Source: Halochromatium roseum (GTDB lineage: Bacteria > Pseudomonadota > Gammaproteobacteria > Chromatiales > Chromatiaceae). Taken from it: a stretch of 64,000 nt of DNA. The notes under the pieces were generated by a model that saw only the letters and a program-made list of their open reading frames with translations, searched no databases and was not told the DNA's origin. Location: NCBI RefSeq assembly GCF_016653315.1, contig NZ_NHSH01000061.1, positions 186,001 through 250,000 of the forward strand, read 5' to 3'. The number at the start of each line of letters is the position of its first letter. Positions within the stretch are counted from its first letter, which is position 1. The position numbers were made by a program, and so were the translations under genes. Shown here piece after piece: positions 45,096 to 53,451 of this stretch.

Positions 45096-45518
45096 CGGTG
45101 GTGGGTTCCGGATAGCGCGATTGGGATTAGGCGACGTCCGGCTGGCAAGCGAGCCGGATGTTGCAAGGGTCGCGTTTTCAGCGACGCGGATTGGCATTCA
45201 GCCACAGGCACCCGATCATAGCGAATCAGAAACGGCCGCGCGATGCATGCAGCAAGCCTCCGGTCACAACGCACACTGTGTCACGCGCAGGTCGGCCGTT
45301 GGCGCATCCCTGGCTCTCACATACGGCAACGCCGAACGGTCATGGCTCGGCCACCCTCAGACGATGAATCGCGCGGGATTCAGGTTAACTGACACTGATC
45401 GCCATTCGCCCCGACGGCCGACGATGACAAGCGCGTGGACGCCAGGCTTTATAGTCTGTTTCGTCCGGCGATCAAGTTGAACGGCCCCAGTAAGTGCGAC
45501 GTCCGGAAACACGCCTCT
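45096..45518. other. Divergent intergenic region between the aminotransferase and uvrB
   Basis: A 423-bp gap holding one copy of the dispersed repeat (45337-45391) and presumably both promoters. A LexA-type SOS box (CTGT-N8-ACAG) was looked for before uvrB and not seen. Confidence 0.4.
45337..45391 (+). repeat. Dispersed intergenic repeat, single copy
   Basis: Blocks CATGGCTCGGCCACCC and GATGAATCGCGCGGGATTCA, then GGTTAAC: the same order as at 27893-28000. Confidence 0.6.
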
Positions 45519-47537
45519 ATGTCTCGACCCTTGTCTCGATCCTTTGAGCTTGTCTCGCAGTTTCAGCCCGCCGGCGATCAGCCGGAGGCCATCCGCCGGC
45601 TGGTCGAGGGGCTGAACGACGGCGAGGCCGGGATGACCCTGCTCGGGGTCACCGGCTCCGGTAAGACCTTCAGCATCGCCAACGTCATCGATCGGGTGCA
45701 GCGCCCGACCCTGATCCTGGCTCCGAACAAGACCCTGGCCGCCCAGCTCTACGGCGAGATGCGCGAGTTCTTCCCGCACAACGCGGTCGAGTACTTCGTC
45801 TCCTACTATGACTACTACCAGCCCGAGGCCTATGTGCCGGCCTCCGACACCTACATCGAGAAGGATGCCTCGATCAACGAGCACATCGAGCAGATGCGCC
45901 TGTCGGCCACCAAGGCCCTGTTGGAGCGCCCGGATGTCATCCTGGTCGCAACCGTCTCCAGCATCTATGGTCTTGGCGACCCCGAGGCCTATCTGAAGAT
46001 GGTGCTGCACCTGTCGCGCGGCGATCTGATCGACCAGCGCGCGATCCTGCGCCGGCTCTCGGCGCTGCAGTACCGGCGCAACGAGATCGAACTCTCGCGC
46101 GGCTCCTATCGGGTGCGCGGCGATGTGATCGACATCTACCCGGCCGAGTCGGACGACGAGGCGGTGCGCATCGAGCTGTTCGACGACGAGATCGAGGCGC
46201 TCTCGTTGTTCGATCCGCTCACCGGCGAGTCCAAGCGCAAGGTGCCGCGCTACACGGTGTTCCCGAAGACCCATTATGCGACCCCGCGCGAGGTCATCCT
46301 CAACGCCGTCGAGCAGATCAAGGTCGAGCTGAAAGACCGGCTCAATTGGCTGCGCGACAACGACAAGCTGGTCGAGGCACAGCGCCTGGAGCAGCGCACC
46401 ATCTTTGACCTGGAGATGATGGTCGAGGTCGGCTATTGCTCGGGCATCGAGAACTACAGCCGTTACCTCTCCGGTCGCGGTCCCGGCGAGCCGCCGCCGA
46501 CCCTGTTCGATTATCTGCCCAAGGATGCACTGATCGTCATCGACGAGAGCCATGTCACGGTGCCACAGCTCGGCGGTATGTTCCGCGGCGACCGCTCGCG
46601 CAAGGAGAACCTGGTCGATTACGGCTTCCGGCTGCCCTCGGCACTGGATAACCGGCCGCTGCGCTTCGAGGAATTCGAGGCACGGCGTCCCCAGGCCATC
46701 TTTGTCTCGGCAACCCCGCGCCAGTACGAACTCGACCACTCCGGCGCGGTGATCGAGCAGGTGGTGCGCCCCACCGGCCTGGTCGACCCCGAGGTCGAGG
46801 TGCGCCCGGCGCGCACCCAGGTCGATGATCTACTCTCCGAGATTCGGCTGCGCGTCGCCCATCATGAGCGTGTGCTGGCGACCACGCTGACCAAACGCAT
46901 GGCCGAGGATCTGACCGACTATCTCGGCGAGCATGGGGTCCGAGTGCGCTATCTGCACTCCGATATCGATACCGTCGAGCGGGTCGAGATCATTCGGGAT
47001 TTGCGGCTCGGCGAATTCGATGTGCTGGTCGGCATCAACCTGCTGCGCGAAGGCCTAGACATGCCCGAGGTCTCGCTGGTCGCGATCCTCGACGCCGACA
47101 AGGAAGGCTTCCTGCGCTCGGAAGGCTCGCTGATCCAGACCATCGGCCGCGCCGCGCGCAACGCCAATGGCAAGGCGATCCTCTATGCCGATGAGATCAC
47201 CGGCTCGATGCGCCGTGCGATCGACGAGACCGAGCGCCGCCGCGCCAAGCAGATCGACCACAATGCGCGGCACGGGATCACCCCGAGGACGATCCAGAAG
47301 GCGGTCGCGGACATCATGGAGGCGCACGTGCCCGGCGCGCCGATGAAGCCACGCGACTTCGCCAAGGTGGCCGACGAGATGGCCGAGTACGCCCATCTGA
47401 CACCGGCGCAGATGGCGAAGAAGGTCAAGAGTCTAGAGAAGGCGATGTATCAGGCCGCCAAGGAACTGGAGTTTGAACGGGCGGCGGCGCTTCGTGATCA
47501 GATCAAGCAGTTGCGGGGGCGAGGGCTTGCCGCCTGA
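45519..47537 (+). CDS. uvrB: Excinuclease ABC subunit B
   Basis: A 672-residue nucleotide-excision-repair helicase-like subunit. Walker [10 protein letters not shown], the beta-hairpin [14 protein letters not shown]-like [12 protein letters not shown], helicase motifs [17 protein letters not shown] and [13 protein letters not shown], and a C-terminal UVR motif ([16 protein letters not shown]). The ATG at 45519 gives the standard start [22 protein letters not shown]. Complete and apparently functional. Confidence 0.97.
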   Translation: MSRPLSRSFELVSQFQPAGDQPEAIRRLVEGLNDGEAGMTLLGVTGSGKTFSIANVIDRVQRPTLILAPNKTLAAQLYGEMREFFPHNAVEYFVSYYDYYQPEAYVPASDTYIEKDASINEHIEQMRLSATKALLERPDVILVATVSSIYGLGDPEAYLKMVLHLSRGDLIDQRAILRRLSALQYRRNEIELSRGSYRVRGDVIDIYPAESDDEAVRIELFDDEIEALSLFDPLTGESKRKVPRYTVFPKTHYATPREVILNAVEQIKVELKDRLNWLRDNDKLVEAQRLEQRTIFDLEMMVEVGYCSGIENYSRYLSGRGPGEPPPTLFDYLPKDALIVIDESHVTVPQLGGMFRGDRSRKENLVDYGFRLPSALDNRPLRFEEFEARRPQAIFVSATPRQYELDHSGAVIEQVVRPTGLVDPEVEVRPARTQVDDLLSEIRLRVAHHERVLATTLTKRMAEDLTDYLGEHGVRVRYLHSDIDTVERVEIIRDLRLGEFDVLVGINLLREGLDMPEVSLVAILDADKEGFLRSEGSLIQTIGRAARNANGKAILYADEITGSMRRAIDETERRRAKQIDHNARHGITPRTIQKAVADIMEAHVPGAPMKPRDFAKVADEMAEYAHLTPAQMAKKVKSLEKAMYQAAKELEFERAAALRDQIKQLRGRGLAA

Positions 47538-47693
47538 CCCACGACGAAGAGCGAAGCGGCGGCCAGCCAGTCCCAGCGCGCGATGGCAGCCGTTATCCGG
47601 GTTCCACGCGGTGGACGCCGCTGGATAAGGATAGAGCCGCTGGATAAGCATAGAATAGCGGTCGCGCTTGGAACACCATTGGAGAACGCCAAG

Positions 47694-48416
47694 ATGATCG
47701 ACGCCGAGCTGAAAGAGACCATCAAGCGGGAGCTGCCGACCTATCTGCGCGAGGACCCGAACTTCCGCACCTTCGTAGTGGATCTGACCCGCGACCTCTA
47801 CGCGGATCGCGCCCAGACCACGGACTGGTTCCAGCAGGCAATCACGGAGATGCGCGAAGAGCGCGCCCGTTCCGACCGACGCTGGGAAGAATACCTACGC
47901 GACCGCGAGGACCAGAAGCGCAAGTGGGAGGAGCAGAACCGCAAGTGGGATGAAAACCAGGCCGAGCTGCGGCGGATGAATGATGCACTCCTCGCGATGG
48001 CTAAGAAACATGACCGCAGCATTGGCGCATTGGGCGCACGCTGGGGCCTCAGCTCCGAGAAGTCCTTCCGTGATGCGCTGGCATCGATCCTCGAAGAGAA
48101 CTTCGGCGTCGAGGTGATCAACTACAACGGCTATGATGACAGCGGAGAAGTCTTCGGAAAGCCTGAGCAGATCGAACTCGACGTCATCATTAAGAACGGA
48201 CTGCTGATCCTTTGCGAACTCAAATCCTCCATCGACAAGGGCGGCATGTACCTATTCGAGCGCAAGGCGCGCTTCTACGAGCGAGAGCACGACCGCCAGG
48301 CCAGTCGACTGATCGTGATCTCACCGATGATCGAGCCCAAGGCCCTCAAGGTCGCCGAGCGTCTTGGCATCGACTGCTTCGGCGACTCCATCGAGATCGA
48401 GCGGCTTGAGCCCTGA
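47694..48416 (+). CDS. DUF3782/PD-(D/E)XK nuclease-like coiled-coil protein
   Basis: A 240-residue protein. The N-terminal part, IKRELPTYLREDPNFRTFVVDLTRDLYA, precedes a coiled coil rich in Arg/Glu/Trp (RKWEEQNRKWDENQAEL). The C-terminal half has a PD-(D/E)XK-type core, QIELDVIIKNGLLILCELKSSIDKG. The family is frequent in cyanobacteria and Chromatiales, often multicopy; the function is unknown. GGAGAA precedes the ATG at 47694. Two copies of GCCGCTGGATAAG lie in its leader near 47617-47650. Confidence 0.8.
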   Translation: MIDAELKETIKRELPTYLREDPNFRTFVVDLTRDLYADRAQTTDWFQQAITEMREERARSDRRWEEYLRDREDQKRKWEEQNRKWDENQAELRRMNDALLAMAKKHDRSIGALGARWGLSSEKSFRDALASILEENFGVEVINYNGYDDSGEVFGKPEQIELDVIIKNGLLILCELKSSIDKGGMYLFERKARFYEREHDRQASRLIVISPMIEPKALKVAERLGIDCFGDSIEIERLEP

Positions 48417-48429
48417 TGGGCGACGCGGT

Positions 48430-48476
48430 GAGGTTAACCTGGTGCGGTTAACCGGAATCTCGCGTGTGCATCTTGC
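48430..48476 (-). repeat. Degenerate fragment of the dispersed repeat
   Basis: Read on the minus strand: CGCGAGATTCCGGTTAAC, matching the end of the repeat core, with a second AGGTTAAC 11 bases on. Only the terminal part is recognisable. Confidence 0.35.
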
Positions 48477-48548
48477 CGGAGTTGGCGCGACCTCATGCGC
48501 GTTCGGCCGATGCGGCCTCCCATGCGGCGCCGGATCGAGGATTTCAGC

Positions 48549-49730
48549 TCAGCTGGCCCTCGCCGGCGGCGCGCTGGCCGCGGCCAAGGTCTTGCGTAAA
48601 TCCGCCTCCATCTGCTCCAACTCGAGGCTCGCCGCGGCACGGGCGCGCTTGCCTTCGTCGGCGATCTGAAGGCTCTCTTCGATGGTCTCGATCAGGCTGC
48701 GGTTGGCCTCCTTGACCGTCTCGATGTCGAACACGCCGCGCTCGATCTGACGCCGCGCCTCGGCATTGGCGGTCTTCAGGTTCGCCGCGTTGGCCTTGAG
48801 CAGGTCATTGGTCAGATCGGTGGCCGCCTTGACCGTCTCGGCGGCGCGCCCGGAGCGGTAGATGGTCACCGCCTGCGCCAGTTGCTGGCGCCACAGCGGC
48901 ACGGTGTTGACCAGGGTCGAGTTGATCTTGCCGATCAGCCCCTTGTCGTTCTCCTGCACCAGGCGGATGCTCGGTAGCGCCTGCATCGCCACCTGCCGGG
49001 TCAGGCGTAGATCGTGCACGCGGCGCTCCAGATCATCGCGGGCGCCGCGCAGATCGCGCAGGTTCTGTGCCTCGACCATATCCTCGGCCTGTTCGACCTT
49101 GGCCGCGAGCGCCGGGATGGTCTGCTGGTCCAGCTCGGCGAGCTTGGCCTCGCCGGCGGCAATGTAGTGTTCCAGCTCGCGAAAATAATCGAGATTGGCC
49201 TCGTAGAGTCGGTCGAGCGCGGTCACATCGGTGAGTAGCCGGGTCTTGTGCCGCTCCAGATCGATGCTGATGCGGTCGATATGATCGCGCACCGCCTCGT
49301 ACTCCTGCAGGAAGCGCAGGATCGGCTTGCCGGCACCAAACAGCCGCTTGAAGAAACCGGGCTTGGCGTTCGGGTCCAAGCCTTCGACATCGAACCCGCG
49401 CAGCGTGCCGACCATCTCGCTCAGGGTCTGGCCAGCGGCGCCCGTGTCCTTATTGCGCACCCCTTCCAGCATCTGATCGGAGACCGCGGTGAGTTGCTGC
49501 TGCGCCTTGGCGCCGAAGTGCATGATCGCGCTGCTGTCGGTCAGATCCAGTTCGGCTAGCAGGGCCTTGATCTCGGCGCGCTCGGCGGGTGGCGCATCGG
49601 CCAGGGCAACAATCCCTTGGCCGGTCTCGGCGCCCTGATGCGTGCGGGATGGGGCACTCAGTTCAGGTGCCAACTGGGCGCTGGCTTCAAACAGACCCTG
49701 GGCCTGTCGCGGCTGCTCGTTCTCGCTCAT
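48549..49730 (-). CDS. TelA/KlaA-family toxic anion resistance protein
   Basis: A 393-residue soluble, largely helical protein of the TelA family: FGAKAQQQLTAVSDQMLEGVRNKDTGAAGQTLSEMVGTLRGFD, KRLFGAGKPILRFLQEYE, and the C-terminal LPSIRLVQENDKGLIGKINSTLVNTVPLWRQQLAQAV. The tellurite-resistance label comes from plasmid relatives; the physiological role is unknown. Its usual partner, an XpaC-like protein, is encoded 0.8 kb away on the same strand, separated by an oppositely oriented lipoprotein gene. Confidence 0.9.
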   Translation of the reverse strand: MSENEQPRQAQGLFEASAQLAPELSAPSRTHQGAETGQGIVALADAPPAERAEIKALLAELDLTDSSAIMHFGAKAQQQLTAVSDQMLEGVRNKDTGAAGQTLSEMVGTLRGFDVEGLDPNAKPGFFKRLFGAGKPILRFLQEYEAVRDHIDRISIDLERHKTRLLTDVTALDRLYEANLDYFRELEHYIAAGEAKLAELDQQTIPALAAKVEQAEDMVEAQNLRDLRGARDDLERRVHDLRLTRQVAMQALPSIRLVQENDKGLIGKINSTLVNTVPLWRQQLAQAVTIYRSGRAAETVKAATDLTNDLLKANAANLKTANAEARRQIERGVFDIETVKEANRSLIETIEESLQIADEGKRARAAASLELEQMEADLRKTLAAASAPPARAS

Positions 49731-50057
49731 GGTGGGTGATCGTCGCTCGGTTGAATGGCCTTGATAGAGATGAAGTCTGGATTTTCGCCGAAAACCTCAC
49801 TTGGAGGGGATAGTAAACCCGGACAACGAAAGCAATAGCAAACACGGGCGACAACGCAAAAGCCGCATCACTTGACGCTCGCTCGGGCAAACCTGAGACT
49901 TGCAACAGCCAGCCGGATGACTTGACGCTTGCACAGCCGCCCCTGAGACGCGCAGAGGTTTGATCATCCGGTTCGGTATCCAGTTACCCGGTGAACGACG
50001 GCCACGCTCGCCTCCACCCTACCCTTCATCATCCTGACCTGACGCTAGGAGTCTGCT
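49731..50057. other. Divergent intergenic region with an imperfect 50-bp direct repeat
   Basis: A 327-bp gap without genes. CTTGACGCTCGC...CCTGAGAC at 49871 recurs as CTTGACGCTTGC...CCTGAGAC at 49921, exactly 50 bp later, with changes between. No known element recognised. Confidence 0.45.
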
Positions 50058-50402
50058 ATGCCGCGCGCCCTCACCCCGATCATCCGTCCCGTCGGTCTGC
50101 TGGTCTTGGGCGCCATCCTCGGTGGGTGCGGCGGTACGCTTGTCGCCCCCGAAGGTCCAGCCTCGAACGCCTTCCTCGACAAGGTCGATGAGCGATGCGG
50201 CAAGCTCAGCGTCGGCGGGCAGCCGATCAGCTACTTGTTAGACGTCGATAGCAATGATACGACCTTCCTCGACGAGACCGCCAAGCTCGGCGCCGGGATG
50301 ATCGATGGCCAGACCTACGTCAACGACCTCAACAGCTTCTATCCGACGGGCAACAACCAGGCCGCTATGCGCTGCATCCTCGGCCTGGTCGATGAGGGTT
50401 AA
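50058..50402 (+). CDS. Small hypothetical lipoprotein
   Basis: A 114-residue protein with a clear lipoprotein signal (hydrophobic core, then LGGCGG lipobox at about residues 26-31) and a short mature domain with two further Cys (DERCGK, MRCILG) that could form a disulfide. CTAGGAGT precedes the ATG. No family recognised. It lies between telA and the XpaC-like gene on the opposite strand. Confidence 0.75.
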   Translation: MPRALTPIIRPVGLLVLGAILGGCGGTLVAPEGPASNAFLDKVDERCGKLSVGGQPISYLLDVDSNDTTFLDETAKLGAGMIDGQTYVNDLNSFYPTGNNQAAMRCILGLVDEG

Positions 50403-50464
50403 CGCCCCTCCCCATTCGGCAACACATGTAAACACGCTCTCATTAGCCGAGCGGATACTACCAA

Positions 50465-50484
50465 GCGGGCCTCTAACGAGGCCT
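50465..50484 (+). terminator. Possible terminator of the lipoprotein gene
   Basis: Stem GGGCCTC/GAGGCCT (one G-T pair) with a TAAC loop, followed by GTTTG, 65 bases after the stop. Weak T tract. Confidence 0.35.
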
Positions 50485-50547
50485 GTTTGCGGTGATCCAT
50501 CGCTGCCACCGGACCTGCCGCCAGATCTTCCACAGCATACGAAGCCG

Positions 50548-51513
50548 CTAGCGAATCCCCTCTTGATCCAACTGTTTCTTCAGCACCTCAATCTGCACAT
50601 CGAGGTCGAGCACATCGGCCTCGCGTAAGCGCTCGCGCTGGCGTTGGAACTGCTCTTCGATGGTGATCAGCACGGTGCGGAAGCTCTGCTCGAGCTCGGC
50701 TGAATCGGCATGCCGATGCGTGCGCGCATAGCCGTCGGAGACCTGCTCGGCGCCTTCCAGGAAGACGGTCAAAAAGCGCCGAGCGCGGCGCAGGTCGGAG
50801 GGACGCTCGGCAATCTGCGCCAGGATGCCACGCCCCAGCTCGGCGATACGCGCCAGCCGCTGGCTCAGCTCGCGATTGCCAATCGCGTCAGCGGCGCGCT
50901 CGATGGTGATGAGCCGATCTTCGGCCTCGGCAAGCGCCTCGATCACCGCCCGCGATTCCTTGTCCTGCGCCGTCAGTGGCGTCCCGACTCGCAGTGGCTC
51001 CAAGCCGTAGAGCAGGTGATAAGCCAATACGGCGACGGCCGCGAAACCGAGGCCGACCCCGAGCAGATGGCCAACGCCATAGACGGCGGCAACGCAGGTA
51101 CCAGCCGCTAGCGAGACCGCAGCGAGATTAGGCAACGGAAATTGCCAGCGCCGCCCAGGCTGGCTGAAACGCCGTTGCTCTGGCTGCGCAGCGGGCAGCA
51201 ACGATGCCCGCCGCGTCAGCACCGCGGCCAAGGCGACCAAGCCCCAGGCTGAGGCATCGCTGATGAAGCCATCGAGCCGCCCCGCGACGAGCGCACTCAA
51301 GGCGGCCAGGATCAGCGGCGCCGAGAACAGCCAGAGCAGCCAAGCGCGCACCGGGCGTGGTCGCATCGCCGCGCCAACAGCCGGTGAAGACGCAGCAGGC
51401 GTTGCGGTCGTTGGCGCCAAGGCCTGACGCCTCGCCAGCAGCCACTGCGCCGCAGGGCCGGTCACGCCAAGCCGATCGAGCAGCGTTTGCAGGTCTTGGG
51501 GCGATTGGCGCAT
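50548..51513 (-). CDS. XpaC-like (5-bromo-4-chloroindolyl phosphate hydrolysis) family membrane protein
   Basis: A 321-residue protein with four or so membrane segments (WLLWLFSAPLILAALSALVAG, the region after SDAS, and LAAVSLAAGTCVAAVYGVGHLLGV). A cytoplasmic helical domain follows, with RLITIERAADAIGNRELSQRLARIAELGRGIL and FLTVFLEGAEQVSDGY. Family members pair with TelA proteins in many bacteria. The ATG at 51513 is preferred: the open frame to 51858 overlaps a separate small membrane-protein gene and has no homology. C-terminal coiled coil. Confidence 0.8.
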   Translation of the reverse strand: MRQSPQDLQTLLDRLGVTGPAAQWLLARRQALAPTTATPAASSPAVGAAMRPRPVRAWLLWLFSAPLILAALSALVAGRLDGFISDASAWGLVALAAVLTRRASLLPAAQPEQRRFSQPGRRWQFPLPNLAAVSLAAGTCVAAVYGVGHLLGVGLGFAAVAVLAYHLLYGLEPLRVGTPLTAQDKESRAVIEALAEAEDRLITIERAADAIGNRELSQRLARIAELGRGILAQIAERPSDLRRARRFLTVFLEGAEQVSDGYARTHRHADSAELEQSFRTVLITIEEQFQRQRERLREADVLDLDVQIEVLKKQLDQEGIR

Positions 51514-51518
51514 GGTGG

Positions 51519-51668
51519 CTAAAGAAAAAACAGCGACTGGCAGGAGACCAGGCCCAAGCTCCAGAAGAGCAGAAAGGCCCCCAGAAGACGGGCGCCGAGG
51601 CCGGGTCGCGACGGCGGTTGCGACACGGGTTGCGTCGGTGGCTTGGTGACAGAGGAGACGTTTGGCAT
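51519..51668 (-). CDS. Small single-TM protein encoded just before the XpaC-like gene
   Basis: A 49-residue frame in a different phase from the XpaC-like gene and ending 5 bases before its start: a Pro/Thr/Ser-rich N-terminus, then PGLGARLLGAFLLFWSLGLVSCQSLFFL, one membrane helix with a late Cys. Position and membrane character argue for a real cotranscribed microprotein; no ribosome binding site of good strength is visible, so it stays tentative. Confidence 0.45.
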   Translation of the reverse strand: MPNVSSVTKPPTQPVSQPPSRPGLGARLLGAFLLFWSLGLVSCQSLFFL

Positions 51669-52032
51669 CGAAGCGATTATTTGGCTCTCGTTGGCCTTGA
51701 GGGGCGATCGAATCGGTCAGCGCTTGGCAGCTTGCCGCCGAGCATGTGACTATTATGGCCATTCCCTGAGCGCCAGACCAAACAGGCCAGAACAGCTCGC
51801 GTTCGCGCGATGGCCAGATCTGGCAGTCAGCGCAGATGACAGGATAACGGGGAGCCAAAGGCTATAGCGGCCTGACGACCCTTATCAACCTACAGCAAGA
51901 CAGCCAACGAAACGACTCGCGGAACAACCAACCTTGCGAAGCATGGACACTAACGCCGCAGAATAGGTTACCCTGCACCCCGCCAAAGCGGTTGAACCCC
52001 GCGCTAACCCCAGACGAGATCGACAGGCACCG
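51669..52032. other. Divergent region upstream of the ATPase operon
   Basis: No coding sequence is supported on either strand. It should hold the promoter for the plus-strand ATPase genes and that of the XpaC-like unit; no consensus promoter was assigned. Confidence 0.35.
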
Positions 52033-52350
52033 ATGGACGATACGCTGAAACGCCTCCTTGATGCCGAGATGAAGGCCGAAAGCCTTGCTCAACAGGCCGA
52101 GCAAGAGCAAGAGCGCATCATCCAAGCGGCCTTGCGTGATGCGCGCGCGGAAGATGAGCGTTTCACCGCGCGCATCCCGGATTTGCACCGGGGCTTCATC
52201 AGCAAGGCTGAGGAGCGCGCGGAGCAGACCGTCGCCGAGCTCAAACGTCGCTACGAAGAGCGCCATGTCCGTCTTCGTGAATCCGCTGAAGCGCGCGAAC
52301 AGGAGGCCCTCGACGCCGCCTTCGCCCTGCTGCTCGACACACAGCGCTAA
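52033..52350 (+). CDS. A/V-type ATPase peripheral-stalk subunit (G/H-like)
   Basis: A 105-residue, almost entirely helical charged protein (LLDAEMKAESLAQQAEQEQERIIQAALRDARAEDERF...), the profile of the G/H stalk subunit that pairs with subunit E in A/V-ATPases. Identification leans on position at the head of the operon and on composition, since these subunits are poorly conserved. It is followed 24 bp later by subunit C. Confidence 0.75.
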   Translation: MDDTLKRLLDAEMKAESLAQQAEQEQERIIQAALRDARAEDERFTARIPDLHRGFISKAEERAEQTVAELKRRYEERHVRLRESAEAREQEALDAAFALLLDTQR

Positions 52351-52374
52351 GCCTTTCGGATCGCCATCAGCGGT

Positions 52375-53424
52375 ATGCACGAGCCTTATCTCAATACCCG
52401 TGTCTCGGCCATGGCCGAGCATCTGGTCGATCCTGATGAGGTGATGACCCTGTGCGGTCTTTCGCTGCAAGAACTCGCTCAGCGGTTCGGCCTCGAGGGC
52501 TTGTTGGAGGAGTCGCTCGATCGCCGTGCGAAGAGCCGCAGCGTCAAACAGGCACTGATCAACACGTTGCTCGACGAACTGCGCATCCTGATCCGTCCGA
52601 TGGCAGCAGCAGAGGCCGGGTTAATCCTCGCCTGGGGCCGTAAATACGCCCTCTTCAACCTCAAGACCCTACTGCGCGGCAAGCTGTACGAATTAAACCA
52701 AGCCGAGATCCGCGCCAACCTCTTCGAACTGCCGGCGCATGTGCGCCTGCCCCAACAAGATCTCTTCCAGGCCGAAGGTGTGCTCGAGCTGTTGCGTAAG
52801 CTGGAGCAAGGTCCCTATAGCCTGATCGCGAAACAGGGCCGTGAGGTCTTCGAGCAGAAACGCGATCCCTTCGCCCTCGAAGCCGCCATCGATCAACGCT
52901 ACTACAGCGAGATGGCGCGTCGGCTGCAGCAGGTGCATGACAGCAACCAGCCTGAGCTGAAACAACTGCTCGGCGCGGTGCTCGATCGCGTCGCGCTGAT
53001 GTGGTTGTTACGGTTTCGCTTCTCGTATGCGCTCTCGCCGAGTGAGACCTTCTATCAGTTGGTGCCCTCGGTGCGCCTGCTGCATCGCGACCGACTGCTG
53101 ACGCTGGTCAATCTCGACAGCCTCGAGGAGATCATCGCTGCATTACCGGACCCACTCAACAGCGCGCTTGCCGGTAGCCAAAGCCTGATCGAGGTGCAGC
53201 AACGCCTCGGCGGTTATGTCACCCAGGAGGCACGTCTCCTGCTCGCCCGTGGCCACTCCGGCGTCGCTCGCAGCCTCGCCTATTTGATCCTGCGCGAGCA
53301 TGGTGTGCTCATGCTGTTTGCCTTGGTGCAAGGGCAACTGCTCGGCCTACCACGCGACCTGGTCGAGATCGCCGTCGAGGCGCATCCACCAGATTGTGCG
53401 CTGCCTTTGCCGTCCGCTGCCTGA
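52375..53424 (+). CDS. A/V-type ATPase subunit C (V0 d/AC39-like)
   Basis: A 349-residue member of the AC39/subunit C family, which caps the membrane rotor and contacts the central shaft. Helical throughout; YLNTRVSAMAEHL at the start and the conserved LLRGKLYELNQAEIRANLF and YYSEMARRL patterns. Typical length. Lies between the stalk subunit and subunit I. Confidence 0.85.
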   Translation: MHEPYLNTRVSAMAEHLVDPDEVMTLCGLSLQELAQRFGLEGLLEESLDRRAKSRSVKQALINTLLDELRILIRPMAAAEAGLILAWGRKYALFNLKTLLRGKLYELNQAEIRANLFELPAHVRLPQQDLFQAEGVLELLRKLEQGPYSLIAKQGREVFEQKRDPFALEAAIDQRYYSEMARRLQQVHDSNQPELKQLLGAVLDRVALMWLLRFRFSYALSPSETFYQLVPSVRLLHRDRLLTLVNLDSLEEIIAALPDPLNSALAGSQSLIEVQQRLGGYVTQEARLLLARGHSGVARSLAYLILREHGVLMLFALVQGQLLGLPRDLVEIAVEAHPPDCALPLPSAA

Positions 53425-53451
53425 CCACACAGGCTCCGCCTCGCACCGCCG

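Noticed and set aside
43806-45221. 471-codon open frame on the plus strand across the aminotransferase gene
   Set aside because: Antisense shadow of a complete PLP aminotransferase with all motifs.
45392-45518. LexA/SOS box before uvrB
   Set aside because: No CTGT-N8-ACAG arrangement found in the upstream region.
45357-46739. 460-codon open frame on the minus strand across uvrB
   Set aside because: Lies antisense to an intact uvrB; biased composition from GC-rich codon structure, no family signal, no start signals.
51514-51858. N-terminal extension of the XpaC-like frame
   Set aside because: No homology, overlaps a better small frame, and passes through the divergent promoter region.
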